A DNA stretch of 23,206 nt from Ruminiclostridium sp. (GTDB taxonomy: Bacteria > Bacillota_A > Clostridia > Oscillospirales > Oscillospiraceae), in NCBI GenBank assembly GCA_017521345.1, contig JAFXCU010000148.1:1-23206 (forward strand). Reading direction: 5' to 3'. Of this stretch, positions 13,996 through 20,841 are shown one piece after another (the first letter of the stretch is position 1; each line of letters opens with the position of its first letter). The translations under genes and the position numbers were made by a program. The notes below the pieces were generated by a model. That model saw nothing but the letters and a program-made list of their open reading frames with translations, had not been told where the DNA came from and did not search any database.

Positions 13996-14619
13996 TCACT
14001 TGGCTCTGACTGCCTTCAGGTTTGCGCGGATCATTTTGGGCATTTCCCGGTACTTCATGCCGTTGGTGGCGGCCACCTGGCTCTGGGCGCAGATGAACAG
14101 GCACACAAGGAGAAGGAATGCGGCCAGATACTGCCAGGGCAGGATCATCTGGGCTCTGATGATCCAGACAAGGACTACCACGCTGAACACGAACTGGCAG
14201 ACTGCGGTCACCATGCCCGGGGTGTAGGAGCGGTTCAGTTTGAAGATCTTGATGGAGGCTGTGTGGACGAAGCCCTCCAGCAGGCCCAGATACACACAGG
14301 GAAGGACCAGCCAGGGGTGGGAATGGGCGAAGAAGGGCAGGAAGGTCAGCACGAGCAGGAGCAGATCGATGTAGATCCGGCTTTCCCGCTGCTGCTGCTC
14401 CGTGGAAAGAAACCCGGTGTGGATGATCTCTCCCATCATCATGTCCACAAAGCCGCCCGGATAGACGCCCTCCTCCCATTCGTGGAGAAGAAAGAGGAAG
14501 GTGTAGGCCAGGACCAGCTTCTGGACGGCATCCGGCGTGATGAATATGGCTGACAGGGTCAGAAACAGCAAGGTGATGACGGTGTAGATCTCCTGGCTGT
14601 AATACTTGATGGCTTTCAT
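13996..14619 (-). CDS. HXXEE domain membrane protein
   Basis: This 207-residue protein has about five to six hydrophobic segments. Near the N-terminus lies FLLHEWEEGVYPGGF, whose His46-x-x-Glu49-Glu50 is the defining motif of the HXXEE family of bacterial membrane proteins with unknown function. The conserved His and Glu residues at a membrane edge suggest a metal site, by inference only. More polar, conserved-looking stretches follow (MMGEIIHTGF, EGFVHTASIKIFKLNRSYTPGM). Start ATG at 14619 is preceded by AAAGGAGG. It is divergent from a TetR regulator with overlapping promoters, so it is probably the regulated target. Confidence 0.85.
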   Translation of the reverse strand: MKAIKYYSQEIYTVITLLFLTLSAIFITPDAVQKLVLAYTFLFLLHEWEEGVYPGGFVDMMMGEIIHTGFLSTEQQQRESRIYIDLLLLVLTFLPFFAHSHPWLVLPCVYLGLLEGFVHTASIKIFKLNRSYTPGMVTAVCQFVFSVVVLVWIIRAQMILPWQYLAAFLLLVCLFICAQSQVAATNGMKYREMPKMIRANLKAVRAK

Positions 14620-14651
14620 CGTGGATAACCTCCTTTTGAATGGATGCGGTT

Positions 14652-14701
14652 ATTATAGGATCCGGGAGGCGCCCTTGACAATGTGCGTGTTGTTCTAATA
14701 G
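14652..14701. promoter_or_regulatory. Overlapping divergent promoters for the HXXEE and tetR genes
   Basis: Minus strand: TTGTCA (14681-14676), 18 bp, TATAAT (14657-14652). Plus strand: TTGACA (14675-14680) with a weaker TAATAG (14696-14701), spacer 15 bp. The two -35 boxes share the 7 bases TTGACAA, so RNA polymerase can occupy only one at a time. Confidence 0.7.
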
Positions 14702-14726
14702 TCTGATATTAGACGAACCGTCTGAT
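14701..14726. promoter_or_regulatory. Candidate TetR operator
   Basis: AGACG-AAC-CGTCT (14711-14723) is an inverted repeat, overlapping GTCT-6-AGAC (14701-14714). GTCTGAT occurs twice (14701 and 14720). It lies at the expected tetR transcript start and close to the shared -35 region. Confidence 0.6.
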
Positions 14727-14747
14727 TTTGTCCAAAGGAGGGGGACG

Positions 14748-15335
14748 ATGAACGAGCAGGATCTCCGTGTCATCAAAACACGGGAAAATATTGAGAAAAC
14801 CTTTTTGGAGCTTCTGGATCAAAAGGGGTTTTCCCGGGTCACGGTGGGGGAGCTGATCTCTGCCTGCCGGATCTCCAAGGGGACCTTTTACTACCACTAC
14901 CGAGACAAGTATGACCTGGCGGAGAAAATACTGAAGAGACAATTTGCCGTCTACGATGAGATCCTTTCCAACCGACAGAAGGCCATCGCAGAGGGAGAGG
15001 GCGGGGTGGAGGCTATGGCAGCTGCTCTGCTGGAGGCCGCCCATGTGTTCCAGCGGCTGCGCTCCATCCGGTCGCCGGAATTTGATGCGGAAAAGGAGAT
15101 CACAGAGCTTCTGGTGGAAAAATTCCTTGGTTTTTTGGAGCAATGGGAAGGTCTTGGCATCCAATATCCCTATCAGGTGGCCCGCTATCTGGCGGCTGTC
15201 GTCATTGCGGAAGCGGAGATGGTCACGGATGGTCGGGCAGTCCCAGGGCCGGAGTTTTTTGAAACCCTGCAGGAGCTGGTAACGGTGATCGGCCGCTTTG
15301 AAGCGCATCGTGGGTCGAGCCCAGCCACAAAGTAA
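14748..15335 (+). CDS. TetR/AcrR family transcriptional regulator
   Basis: This 195-residue protein has the TetR N-terminal DNA-binding domain: KTRENIEKTFLELLDQKGFSRVTV leads into the helix-turn-helix, ending in the hallmark GTFYYHYRDKYDLAEKIL. The C-terminal part is an all-helical ligand-binding and dimerisation domain that I cannot assign. It starts at ATG 14748 after AAAGGAGG. Divergent placement next to the HXXEE gene and the palindromes at 14701-14726 suggest that it represses itself and that gene until a small ligand appears. It is a single-gene transcript ending at a terminator shared with carD. Confidence 0.92.
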   Translation: MNEQDLRVIKTRENIEKTFLELLDQKGFSRVTVGELISACRISKGTFYYHYRDKYDLAEKILKRQFAVYDEILSNRQKAIAEGEGGVEAMAAALLEAAHVFQRLRSIRSPEFDAEKEITELLVEKFLGFLEQWEGLGIQYPYQVARYLAAVVIAEAEMVTDGRAVPGPEFFETLQELVTVIGRFEAHRGSSPATK

Positions 15336-15372
15336 CGGATACGGAAAAAGCCTGTCTTTTTCGACAGAGTAA

Positions 15373-15401
15373 AACGCCCCGGACAACCTGTTCGGGGCGT
15401 T
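15373..15401. terminator. Terminator between tetR-type gene and carD-type gene
   Basis: AACGCCCCG (15373-15381) pairs with CGGGGCGTT (15393-15401). It lies between convergent genes. A minor hairpin, CTGTC/GACAG around TTTTTC, precedes it at 15352-15367. Confidence 0.75.
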
Positions 15402-15459
15402 GCTGCACAGGGGTGTCCCCTGGTTGGTTGTGGTATGTTTTTCTGTGGGGCGAGCGGGT

Positions 15460-15975
15460 TCACATCCCGAGCTTTTCCTGGATGTAAGCCCCCACCTGGC
15501 CGCCCTCCAGCTGGAGGACGAAGGAAAGTTCGTTTTCGATAAGGGTCTCTGCCCGACGGAGGGTGCTTTCGTCCGAGGCGGCCAACTTTTTGCCCTTGGC
15601 GGCAAGATCAGCCCGTTTTTGGTAGATGCAGGTCACCAGGCCAAGGAGTTCCTTCAGGTCGCAGTTTTTCAGGGTGGTCTGAAAGGCGGCAGTCCGAAGC
15701 TTCCGGTCCTCGATCCAGGGCGTTTCATCCTCTTTGGTGGAGAGGATTAGGGCGTCGGCCTCCTCCTTGTTGGGCAGTCGCTGCATCTTGGCCAGAAGAA
15801 CCGGGCTGGAGGTGGGCACGAAAATGGTGGAACCCGGATCTGCCACGGGCTTGAGGATGTAAAAGGTCTTGGGTTCCCCTTTGCCGACGGGGGACTCCTG
15901 CCGGATGTCGTCGATGCGGCAAACGCCGCTGCAGGAGTAGCTGACGTAGTCGCCCTTGCGGTATGCTTCTGCCAT
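15460..15975 (-). CDS. CarD family transcriptional regulator
   Basis: This 171-residue protein starts MAEAYRKGDYVSYSCSGVCRIDDI, the beta-barrel RNA-polymerase-interacting domain of CarD/CdnL proteins. The motif GVCRI and the stretch KTFYILKPVADPGSTIFVPTSS are typical. The rest is a helical domain (about residues 80-160) that in relatives contacts promoter DNA next to the polymerase. CarD proteins tune the stability of open promoter complexes, often at rRNA or stress genes. The frame is open to 16020, but ATG 15975 with AAGGAGG ahead fits best. A terminator-like hairpin lies in its leader, suggesting attenuation. Confidence 0.88.
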   Translation of the reverse strand: MAEAYRKGDYVSYSCSGVCRIDDIRQESPVGKGEPKTFYILKPVADPGSTIFVPTSSPVLLAKMQRLPNKEEADALILSTKEDETPWIEDRKLRTAAFQTTLKNCDLKELLGLVTCIYQKRADLAAKGKKLAASDESTLRRAETLIENELSFVLQLEGGQVGAYIQEKLGM

Positions 15976-15998
15976 GATGGGCCTCCTTCCGGGAATAG

Positions 15999-16033
15999 AA
16001 AAAAGGGGTCTGACAGCCATGTCCTGTCAGACC
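15999..16033 (-). terminator. Terminator-like hairpin inside the carD leader
   Basis: On the minus strand GGTCTGACAG (16033-16024) pairs perfectly with CTGTCAGACC (16016-16007), 7-nt loop, followed by CC and six Ts (16004-15999). It begins roughly 8 nt after the predicted start site, before the carD ribosome site. Confidence 0.75.
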
Positions 16034-16047
16034 ATACTTATAATAAT

Positions 16048-16077
16048 AGTATAACAAAAATCGGCCCGTCGGTCCAA
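16048..16077 (-). promoter_or_regulatory. Promoter of the carD-type gene
   Basis: On the minus strand TTGGAC (16077-16072) and TATACT (16053-16048) are 18 bp apart; transcription would begin near 16041. Confidence 0.65.
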
Positions 16078-16165
16078 GGGAGTTTTGAACAAAGAACGGG
16101 GCTCTGTTTTCGGCGGAACCCACCAAAGGGGGTGTGTGATGGAAGGAACTGGGAAGGATTTTTGG

Positions 16166-16194
16166 TTGACAAATTTTTTTGATACTTCTATAAT
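16166..16194 (+). promoter_or_regulatory. Consensus promoter of mgtE
   Basis: TTGACA (16166-16171), 17 bp, TATAAT (16189-16194): a perfect sigma-A match. The start near 16201 leaves a leader of about 234 nt. Confidence 0.88.
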
Positions 16195-16201
16195 AAATGA
16201 G

Positions 16202-16404
16202 GCCCCTTTCCCAGGGGCTTACTTTTGCTGTAAAAAAGTGAGGTGGAACCAATGGACGCAGGCGGTAGTAACGGCACTATGGCAGGCCGAAAACATCAGC
16301 GGACAGATGAGCCGCCCTTGTGGGTGTCCATTTGGTCCATGTAACATACGGCCAAGGCTTGTGTCTTACTTCTTGCTGGGAAACTGGGCGCGTGGTAGGC
16401 GTCC
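16202..16404 (+). ncRNA. Structured mgtE leader, candidate Mg2+ riboswitch (M-box-like)
   Basis: Paired elements seen: a 5' hairpin (GCCCC 16202-16206 with GGGGC 16214-16218); an outer helix AAGTGAG 16236-16242 with CTTACTT 16365-16371; a long helix 16245-16257 with 16326-16338; then GGCGG 16261-16265 with CCGCC 16312-16316 enclosing two hairpins (CGGC/GCCG at 16272-16289 and CATC/GATG at 16294-16309); and a side hairpin ACATA 16344-16348 with TGTGT 16360-16364. GGACGC (16254-16259) could instead pair with GCGTCC (16399-16404) near the ribosome site. The nested topology ahead of mgtE recalls the M-box, but I do not see the M-box consensus words, so it may be a diverged or different RNA. No T-run terminator follows, so control may be translational. 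Confidence 0.55.
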
Positions 16405-16434
16405 TGAAACGAAAAAAGCTGGGAGGAGATGCCA

Positions 16435-17820
16435 ATGGCAGACAGAGACAGAATCATCGTGACTTTGGGGGAGACCCTGGCCGCCCTGGTGGAGGCCAAG
16501 AAGTACACGACCCTGCGGGACATCCTCGTGACCATGAACGCCTCGGACATTGCGGCGCTCTTCGAGGACCTGCCCGAAGAAAAGCTCCCCCTGCTGTTCC
16601 GGCTTTTGCCCAAGGAACTGGCAGCGGAGACCTTTGTTGAAATGGAACCGGAGGCCCAGGAACTTCTGATCCAGGGCTTTTCCGACAACGAACTGAAAGA
16701 AGTCGTCGACGAGCTGTACGTGGACGACGCCGTCGACCTGGTGGAGGAGATGCCGGCCAATGTGGTCAAGCGCATCCTGAAGCAGGCCGACCCCGAAATG
16801 CGCAAGATGATCAACGAGATCCTCAAGTATCCGGAGGACAGCGCCGGCAGCATCATGACCACGGAGTATGTGAGCCTACGCCCTGCCATGACCGCTGAGG
16901 AGGCCATCAAGCGCATCCGACGGACCGGTGTGGACAAGGAGACCATCTACACCTGCTATGTCACCGACAACAATAGAAAACTGGTGGGCATGGTCACCCT
17001 GCGCACCCTGCTCCTGGCGGAGGAGGATGACCGGGTGGAGGACATCATGGAGGACAACGTCATCTCCGTGAACACCCTGGAGGACCAGGAGAGCGTGGTC
17101 CAGATGATGGCCAAGTACGACTGGGCTGCCATCCCCGTGGTGGATCAGGAGACCCGACTGGTGGGCATCGTCACCATCGACGACGCCATCGACGTCCTCC
17201 AGGAAGAGACCACCGAGGACTTCGAGCTGCTGGCAGGTATGACCCCCTCCGACAAGCCCTACCTGCGCACCGGCGTCTTTGAGACCTGGAAGTCCCGTAT
17301 CCCCTGGCTGATGATCCTGATGCTCTCGGCTACCCTGACCAGCATGGTCCTGACGGGCTTTGAGACCTCTCTGGCGGCCTGCTCCGCCCTCATCGCCTTC
17401 ATCCCTATGCTGACCGGTACCGGCGGCAACAGCGGCACCCAGTCCTCTGTGGCGGTCATCCGTGCTCTGTCCCTGGGTGAGGTGGAGTTCTCCGACACCA
17501 TCCGGGTCATCTGGAAGGAGATCCGCGTGGGCGTCCTCTGCGGCGTCACCCTGGCGGCCTGCAACTTCGTCAAGCTCCTGGTGGTGGACCGGATGCTCCT
17601 GAATAATGCCGGCGTGACCGTGTGGGTGGCTGCCGTCATCTGCGTGACCATGGTCATCACCGTTCTGTGCGCCAAGACCGTGGGCTGCGTGCTGCCCCTG
17701 CTGGCAGAGAAGATCCATCTGGACCCTGCCGTCATGGCCAGCCCCTTTATTTCCACGGTGGTGGACGTAACCACCCTGCTCATCTATTTCCAGGTGGCAA
17801 AAATTATCCTTGGAATCTAA
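16435..17820 (+). CDS. mgtE: Magnesium transporter MgtE
   Basis: This 461-residue protein has the MgtE layout: an N-terminal superhelical Mg2+-sensing domain (about 1-130, DIAALFEDLPEEKLPLLFRLL), the linker motif YPEDSAGSIMTTEYV (132-146), two CBS domains (to about 255), a plug helix, and five transmembrane segments from about 290. PMLTGTGGNSGTQSS (324-338) lines the Mg2+-selective pore. The cytoplasmic domains close the pore when Mg2+ is high. ATG 16429 touches the ribosome site GGAGGAG (16422-16428), so ATG 16435 is chosen. Length is normal. The long structured leader suggests additional control by Mg2+. Confidence 0.95.
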   Translation: MADRDRIIVTLGETLAALVEAKKYTTLRDILVTMNASDIAALFEDLPEEKLPLLFRLLPKELAAETFVEMEPEAQELLIQGFSDNELKEVVDELYVDDAVDLVEEMPANVVKRILKQADPEMRKMINEILKYPEDSAGSIMTTEYVSLRPAMTAEEAIKRIRRTGVDKETIYTCYVTDNNRKLVGMVTLRTLLLAEEDDRVEDIMEDNVISVNTLEDQESVVQMMAKYDWAAIPVVDQETRLVGIVTIDDAIDVLQEETTEDFELLAGMTPSDKPYLRTGVFETWKSRIPWLMILMLSATLTSMVLTGFETSLAACSALIAFIPMLTGTGGNSGTQSSVAVIRALSLGEVEFSDTIRVIWKEIRVGVLCGVTLAACNFVKLLVVDRMLLNNAGVTVWVAAVICVTMVITVLCAKTVGCVLPLLAEKIHLDPAVMASPFISTVVDVTTLLIYFQVAKIILGI

Positions 17821-17862
17821 AAAAATCTCCCCCGAATCGGAAGGATTCGGAGGAGATTTTTT
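17821..17862. terminator. Bidirectional terminator after mgtE
   Basis: A stem of about 17 bp with one mismatch (GAATC 17834-17838 with GATTC 17844-17848, extending outward through TCTCC/GGAGA and the A/T runs) lies directly after the mgtE stop and ends in TTTTTT. It also lies just past the end of the minus-strand SDR gene. Confidence 0.9.
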
Positions 17863-17875
17863 GTTTGAGAAAGAG

Positions 17876-18646
17876 TTATACCAGGGGAACCAGACCGCCG
17901 TCGGTGCCAACCACCTGACCATTGAAATACTTGGCCTCCTCACTGGCAATAAAGACGAGAACGGGAGCGCAGTCGTCGAAGGAAGTGCCGAGATACTTCA
18001 TGGGGATCATAGCGGCTACGTAGGCATCCTGTTCTTCCTTGGAGGTGCCTCGGTTGGAGGGGGCTTCGGACTTGACCACCGGCAGGAAGCAGTTGGTGGT
18101 GATTCCGTACTGGCCCAGTTCCCGGGCGGCGTTGCGGGTCAGAGAAATAATGGCTGCTTTCGCCATGCCATATGGAACTGTGTTATCCACGGGGGAAACA
18201 CCGGCAGCAGAGGCACAGGTGATGATGCGGCCGTAGCCGGCCTTTTTCATATGAGGCAGGCACTTCTGGATCATGAGCATGGTGTAGATCGGGCCTTGGT
18301 CAAAGAGGATACGTGCATTCTCAGCGGGAGTGTTTTCGACGTTGGACAGCAGAGTAAGACCGCCCTGAGCAATGCAGGCAAGGATGTCGATTTTGCCGAA
18401 GTATTCGATGGTGGTGTTTACTACCCGGTCCAAGTCATCTTCTTTTGCGATATCACAGACCATGGGAACGATTTTGCCGGGGTAGTTTTTTTCCTGGGCT
18501 TCTTTGGCCAAGAACTCCAGGTTTTCCAGTCTGCGGGCACAGGCAACGACGGTTGCACCTTCATAGGCATATCGAAGGGCACAGCCGTATCCGACACCGG
18601 AACTTGCACCGGTAACAATGGCAACTCTATTTTTCAGCTTTTCCAT
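17876..18646 (-). CDS. SDR family oxidoreductase with unusual active-site motifs
   Basis: This 256-residue cytoplasmic protein has a classical short-chain dehydrogenase length. The NAD(P) loop is TGASSGVG (12-19), followed by ACARR at the end of strand 2 (Arg-rich, hinting at NADP+), and the acid CD at about 64-65. The catalytic pair is Tyr159 and Lys163 (YGMAK) with Ser146. The usual NNAG motif reads CIAQGG (91-96), and the position of the catalytic Asn falls in FDQGP, so two normally conserved sites differ. It may act on an atypical substrate or have altered chemistry. ATG 18646 follows AAGGGAG. It is divergent from an AraC-type regulator that may control it. Confidence 0.88.
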   Translation of the reverse strand: MEKLKNRVAIVTGASSGVGYGCALRYAYEGATVVACARRLENLEFLAKEAQEKNYPGKIVPMVCDIAKEDDLDRVVNTTIEYFGKIDILACIAQGGLTLLSNVENTPAENARILFDQGPIYTMLMIQKCLPHMKKAGYGRIITCASAAGVSPVDNTVPYGMAKAAIISLTRNAARELGQYGITTNCFLPVVKSEAPSNRGTSKEEQDAYVAAMIPMKYLGTSFDDCAPVLVFIASEEAKYFNGQVVGTDGGLVPLV

Positions 18647-18663
18647 GGGTTCAACTCCCTTTC

Positions 18664-18711
18664 TAATAAGATACTCTTATTATAGACAGAGTAGCCGGGA
18701 TGATATATAAT
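18664..18711. promoter_or_regulatory. Overlapping divergent promoters and palindrome between the SDR and araC-type genes
   Basis: Plus strand: TAGACA (18683-18688), 17 bp, TATAAT (18706-18711). Minus strand: TATAAT (18684-18679), whose -35 is poor, as expected for an activator-dependent promoter. TAATAAGA-TAC-TCTTATTA (18664-18682) is a perfect 8-bp inverted repeat covering the minus -10. The minus -10 overlaps the plus -35 by two bases. Confidence 0.7.
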
Positions 18712-18750
18712 GAATCACGCAATACTATAAGAATACAGGCGGTTTGTTGT

Positions 18751-19482
18751 ATGGCATATCAAGAAGCAGAACCCAGGCTGCTGACCCATAAGCAGCCCTA
18801 TACGGTCCCCTTCGACTTTCGGGAGGACCTTTTGGAATTCATTCGTGCAGGGGATACAGACAGTCTGCTCCTGGGCCTTGACGATGGGTATGACCAATAC
18901 TGTGACAGCGTGATGCTGGATCTGGAACATGCCCACAATATCTTTTTGTTTAATCTGAGCCTAGCCTACTATTCGGCTTATGCGGGCGGACTCTCTATGG
19001 AAGCCGGGCAGAAAATTTGTGCATATTTTGACTTTGAACAGAGGAAAAAAGAAACCGTGCTGGAAATCCGGGAACTTCAGAAGGAAATGATGATCGAATT
19101 TGCCCGACAGGTAAAAGAGATCCGAAAACTGAAGGAAAAACCTCTGCGAGTTCGGCGTGCGCTGGAATACATCCATAGTCATATCGATGAGAAACTTTCC
19201 GTGGAAGAACTGGCGGAACAATGTCAGGTGTCGGCCTCCACGCTCCAACGCCGCTTCCTCCGATGCACGGGAATCAGTGTGGGGCAGTATATACGGCAGG
19301 AACGGGTGCGCCGGGCCTGTGTTTTGTTGGAACATACCGAGATGACCGGGGCAGAGATCAGTGTGTCTCTGGGATTCTGTTCTCAGAGCTATTTTATTCA
19401 ACAGTTTCGGGCGGAAACGGGAATTACACCCAGAGAATATCGGGATGGTGTTCCCAGCAGAAGAGATACAACTTCCAAATAA
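18751..19482 (+). CDS. AraC family transcriptional regulator
   Basis: This 243-residue protein has a C-terminal AraC-type domain with two helix-turn-helix motifs (about 143-243): SVEELAEQCQVSASTLQRRFLRCTGISVGQYI and the second helix pair ending GFCSQSYFIQQFRAETGITPREYR, a textbook family end. The N-terminal 140 residues are mainly helical (FREDLLEFIRAGD, DLEHAHNIFLFNLSLAYYSA) and unlike the AraC cupin arm; the signal sensed is unknown. The frame is open from ATG 18700, but that lies within the predicted promoter; ATG 18751 after AGGCGG (18738-18743) is chosen, with moderate certainty. It probably activates the divergent SDR gene. Confidence 0.88.
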   Translation: MAYQEAEPRLLTHKQPYTVPFDFREDLLEFIRAGDTDSLLLGLDDGYDQYCDSVMLDLEHAHNIFLFNLSLAYYSAYAGGLSMEAGQKICAYFDFEQRKKETVLEIRELQKEMMIEFARQVKEIRKLKEKPLRVRRALEYIHSHIDEKLSVEELAEQCQVSASTLQRRFLRCTGISVGQYIRQERVRRACVLLEHTEMTGAEISVSLGFCSQSYFIQQFRAETGITPREYRDGVPSRRDTTSK

Positions 19483-19489
19483 AAAGAAA

Positions 19490-19525
19490 AACCCCCGCAG
19501 AACCGTGTTTGGTCCTGCGGGGGTT
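19490..19525. terminator. Terminator between araC-type and nim-type genes
   Basis: AACCCCCGCAG (19490-19500) pairs with CTGCGGGGGTT (19515-19525). The minus strand continues with TTTCTTTTT, so it works best for the minus-strand gene ending at 19540. Confidence 0.85.
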
Positions 19526-19539
19526 GGCTGTGGAAGACA

Positions 19540-20013
19540 TCAGCCTCTGTAAGCCTTGCCGGTCATTTCCTTGGCGTCGATGCGCAGGAGAGCGGTCTTG
19601 TCGATCATCTTATCGATCATCTTGAAGCCCACGTCCTCAAAGCCGGGGTGCTTCTGGGTGACGAAAGCCTCCAGGGCGGTGCGCTTTTCGGCCTGGTCGG
19701 AGACCAGGGCCACATCGCCGGTGATGATCACGCTCTCAAAGGCGGCGGTGATCTTGCTGGGGATGATCTCGGCGGACACGATGGCGGAGAAGCAGCACTT
19801 CTTGCTCTTTTCCAGGCACTCCATCTTGTAGCCGTAGGGGGCGGAGTGGATGTACACGGTGTCGTTGACCACAATGTAGTTTACGGGGGTGGCGTAGGGA
19901 TAGCCGTCGTCGCCGTTGACAGACAGGGTGCCGTGGTCGCCCTTCTTCAGGATGGCCAGGGTATCTTCGGGGGAGAGCTGGCGGTCGGCCTTGTGCATGG
20001 GATGCTTGTTCAT
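19540..20013 (-). CDS. Pyridoxamine 5'-phosphate oxidase family protein (NimA-like)
   Basis: This 157-residue protein has the FMN-binding split-barrel fold. MHKADRQLSPEDTLAILKKGDHGTLSV followed by GYPYATPVNYIVVNDTVYIHSAPYG matches the group that includes NimA, 5-nitroimidazole reductases of anaerobes. Many members act on other small molecules, so drug resistance is not shown by sequence alone. The region GYKMECLEKSKKCCFS forms the rest of the cofactor site. ATG 20013 follows AAGGAGGA. It is divergent from a Crp/Fnr regulator, which may control it in response to redox state. Confidence 0.85.
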   Translation of the reverse strand: MNKHPMHKADRQLSPEDTLAILKKGDHGTLSVNGDDGYPYATPVNYIVVNDTVYIHSAPYGYKMECLEKSKKCCFSAIVSAEIIPSKITAAFESVIITGDVALVSDQAEKRTALEAFVTQKHPGFEDVGFKMIDKMIDKTALLRIDAKEMTGKAYRG

Positions 20014-20067
20014 GAGGGGGTCCTCCTTGTATGTTTTCTGATGGGTCCATTGTAGCAGGGAAGGAAT

Positions 20068-20112
20068 TTGCAGAATGTTGCAGTTGCATCATGGCGAAAA
20101 ATAATTTACACT
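20068..20112. promoter_or_regulatory. Promoter of the crp/fnr-type gene with TTGCA repeats
   Basis: Plus-strand TTGCAT (20084-20089), 17 bp, TACACT (20107-20112). TTGCA occurs three times (20068, 20078, 20084); the last one is the -35. ATGTTGCAGTTGCATCAT (20076-20093) is a rough palindrome, a possible site for self-regulation and for control of the nim-type gene. Confidence 0.5.
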
Positions 20113-20134
20113 AGAGGCAAAGGAGGTGTTCCGT

Positions 20135-20803
20135 ATGGATGTTGAAAAGCTGGTGACCGAGTGCCCTTTGTTCCGACAGATCGACCCCAAAGACCTGGCG
20201 GCCATGCTCAAGTGCCTGTCCGCCCGGGTCCTCACTGCCCAGCGGGGGGAGTTTATTGAAACCACCTCCGGGGGTAAGCCCCTCATGGGTGTGGTGCTGG
20301 AGGGGTCTGTGGAGATGATCAGCGAGGACTATTTTGGAAAGAAGTCCATCCTGACCCTTCTGACCGTGGGGAACCTTTTCGGGGAGACCTATTCCTGCCT
20401 CCAGGCCCGGAACCGGACGGTGGCCTTCCAGGTGCGGGATGCCTGCCGGGTGCTGATTCTGGACTATGACCGCATCCTCCACGCCTGCAAGCTGGTCTGC
20501 CGGTTCCACCATCGGATGATCGAGAACATGGTGGAGCTGATCGCGGAAAAGAACCTGGAGCTCATTGAGAAGCTGGAGGTCACCTCCCGGACCTCCATCC
20601 GGGAAAAGCTCCTGACCTACCTGACCCGTCAGGCCGAGCGGACCGGGAGCCTGACCTTTACCATCCCCATGGGCCGGACCGAGCTGGCGGAGTATCTCTG
20701 CACCGACCGGTCGGCCATGACCCGGGAGCTGTCCAAACTGAAAAATGAAGGGATCATCGCGTTTGACAAGCGGACCTTTACCTTATTAAAACACTGGAAC
20801 TGA
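20135..20803 (+). CDS. Crp/Fnr family transcriptional regulator
   Basis: This 222-residue protein has a cyclic-nucleotide-binding-type beta barrel (about 10-125; LMGVVLEGSVEMISEDYFGKK, LLTVGNLFGETY), a long dimerisation helix (IENMVELIAEKNLELIEKLE) and a C-terminal winged helix, MGRTELAEYLCTDRSAMTRELSKLKNEGIIAF. The barrel lacks the cAMP-binding RxS motif. Cysteines occur (Cys10, Cys28 and others), but no Fnr-like N-terminal cluster is evident, so the signal is unknown. GTG 20126 is possible but lies in the ribosome site AAAGGAGG (20118-20125 region); ATG 20135 is preferred. Divergent from the nim-type gene. Confidence 0.9.
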   Translation: MDVEKLVTECPLFRQIDPKDLAAMLKCLSARVLTAQRGEFIETTSGGKPLMGVVLEGSVEMISEDYFGKKSILTLLTVGNLFGETYSCLQARNRTVAFQVRDACRVLILDYDRILHACKLVCRFHHRMIENMVELIAEKNLELIEKLEVTSRTSIREKLLTYLTRQAERTGSLTFTIPMGRTELAEYLCTDRSAMTRELSKLKNEGIIAFDKRTFTLLKHWN

Positions 20804-20808
20804 AACAA

Positions 20809-20831
20809 GCCCCCGACCGATGGTCGGGGGC
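20809..20831. terminator. Terminator between crp/fnr-type gene and lipoprotein gene
   Basis: GCCCCCGACC (20809-20818) pairs with GGTCGGGGGC (20822-20831), 3-nt loop. T-runs are modest on both sides (GTTGTT and TTGTTT), between two convergent genes. Confidence 0.75.
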
Positions 20832-20841
20832 GTTGTTGCAC

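Noticed and set aside
13555..14553. 332-residue plus-strand open frame across the hairpin array and the HXXEE gene
   Set aside because: Most of it is antisense to the HXXEE gene, with no ribosome site and no family resemblance.
16085..16462. 125-residue open frame in the mgtE leader
   Set aside because: It starts before the mgtE promoter, has no ribosome site, and shows no recognisable protein features; the leader structure explains the sequence better.
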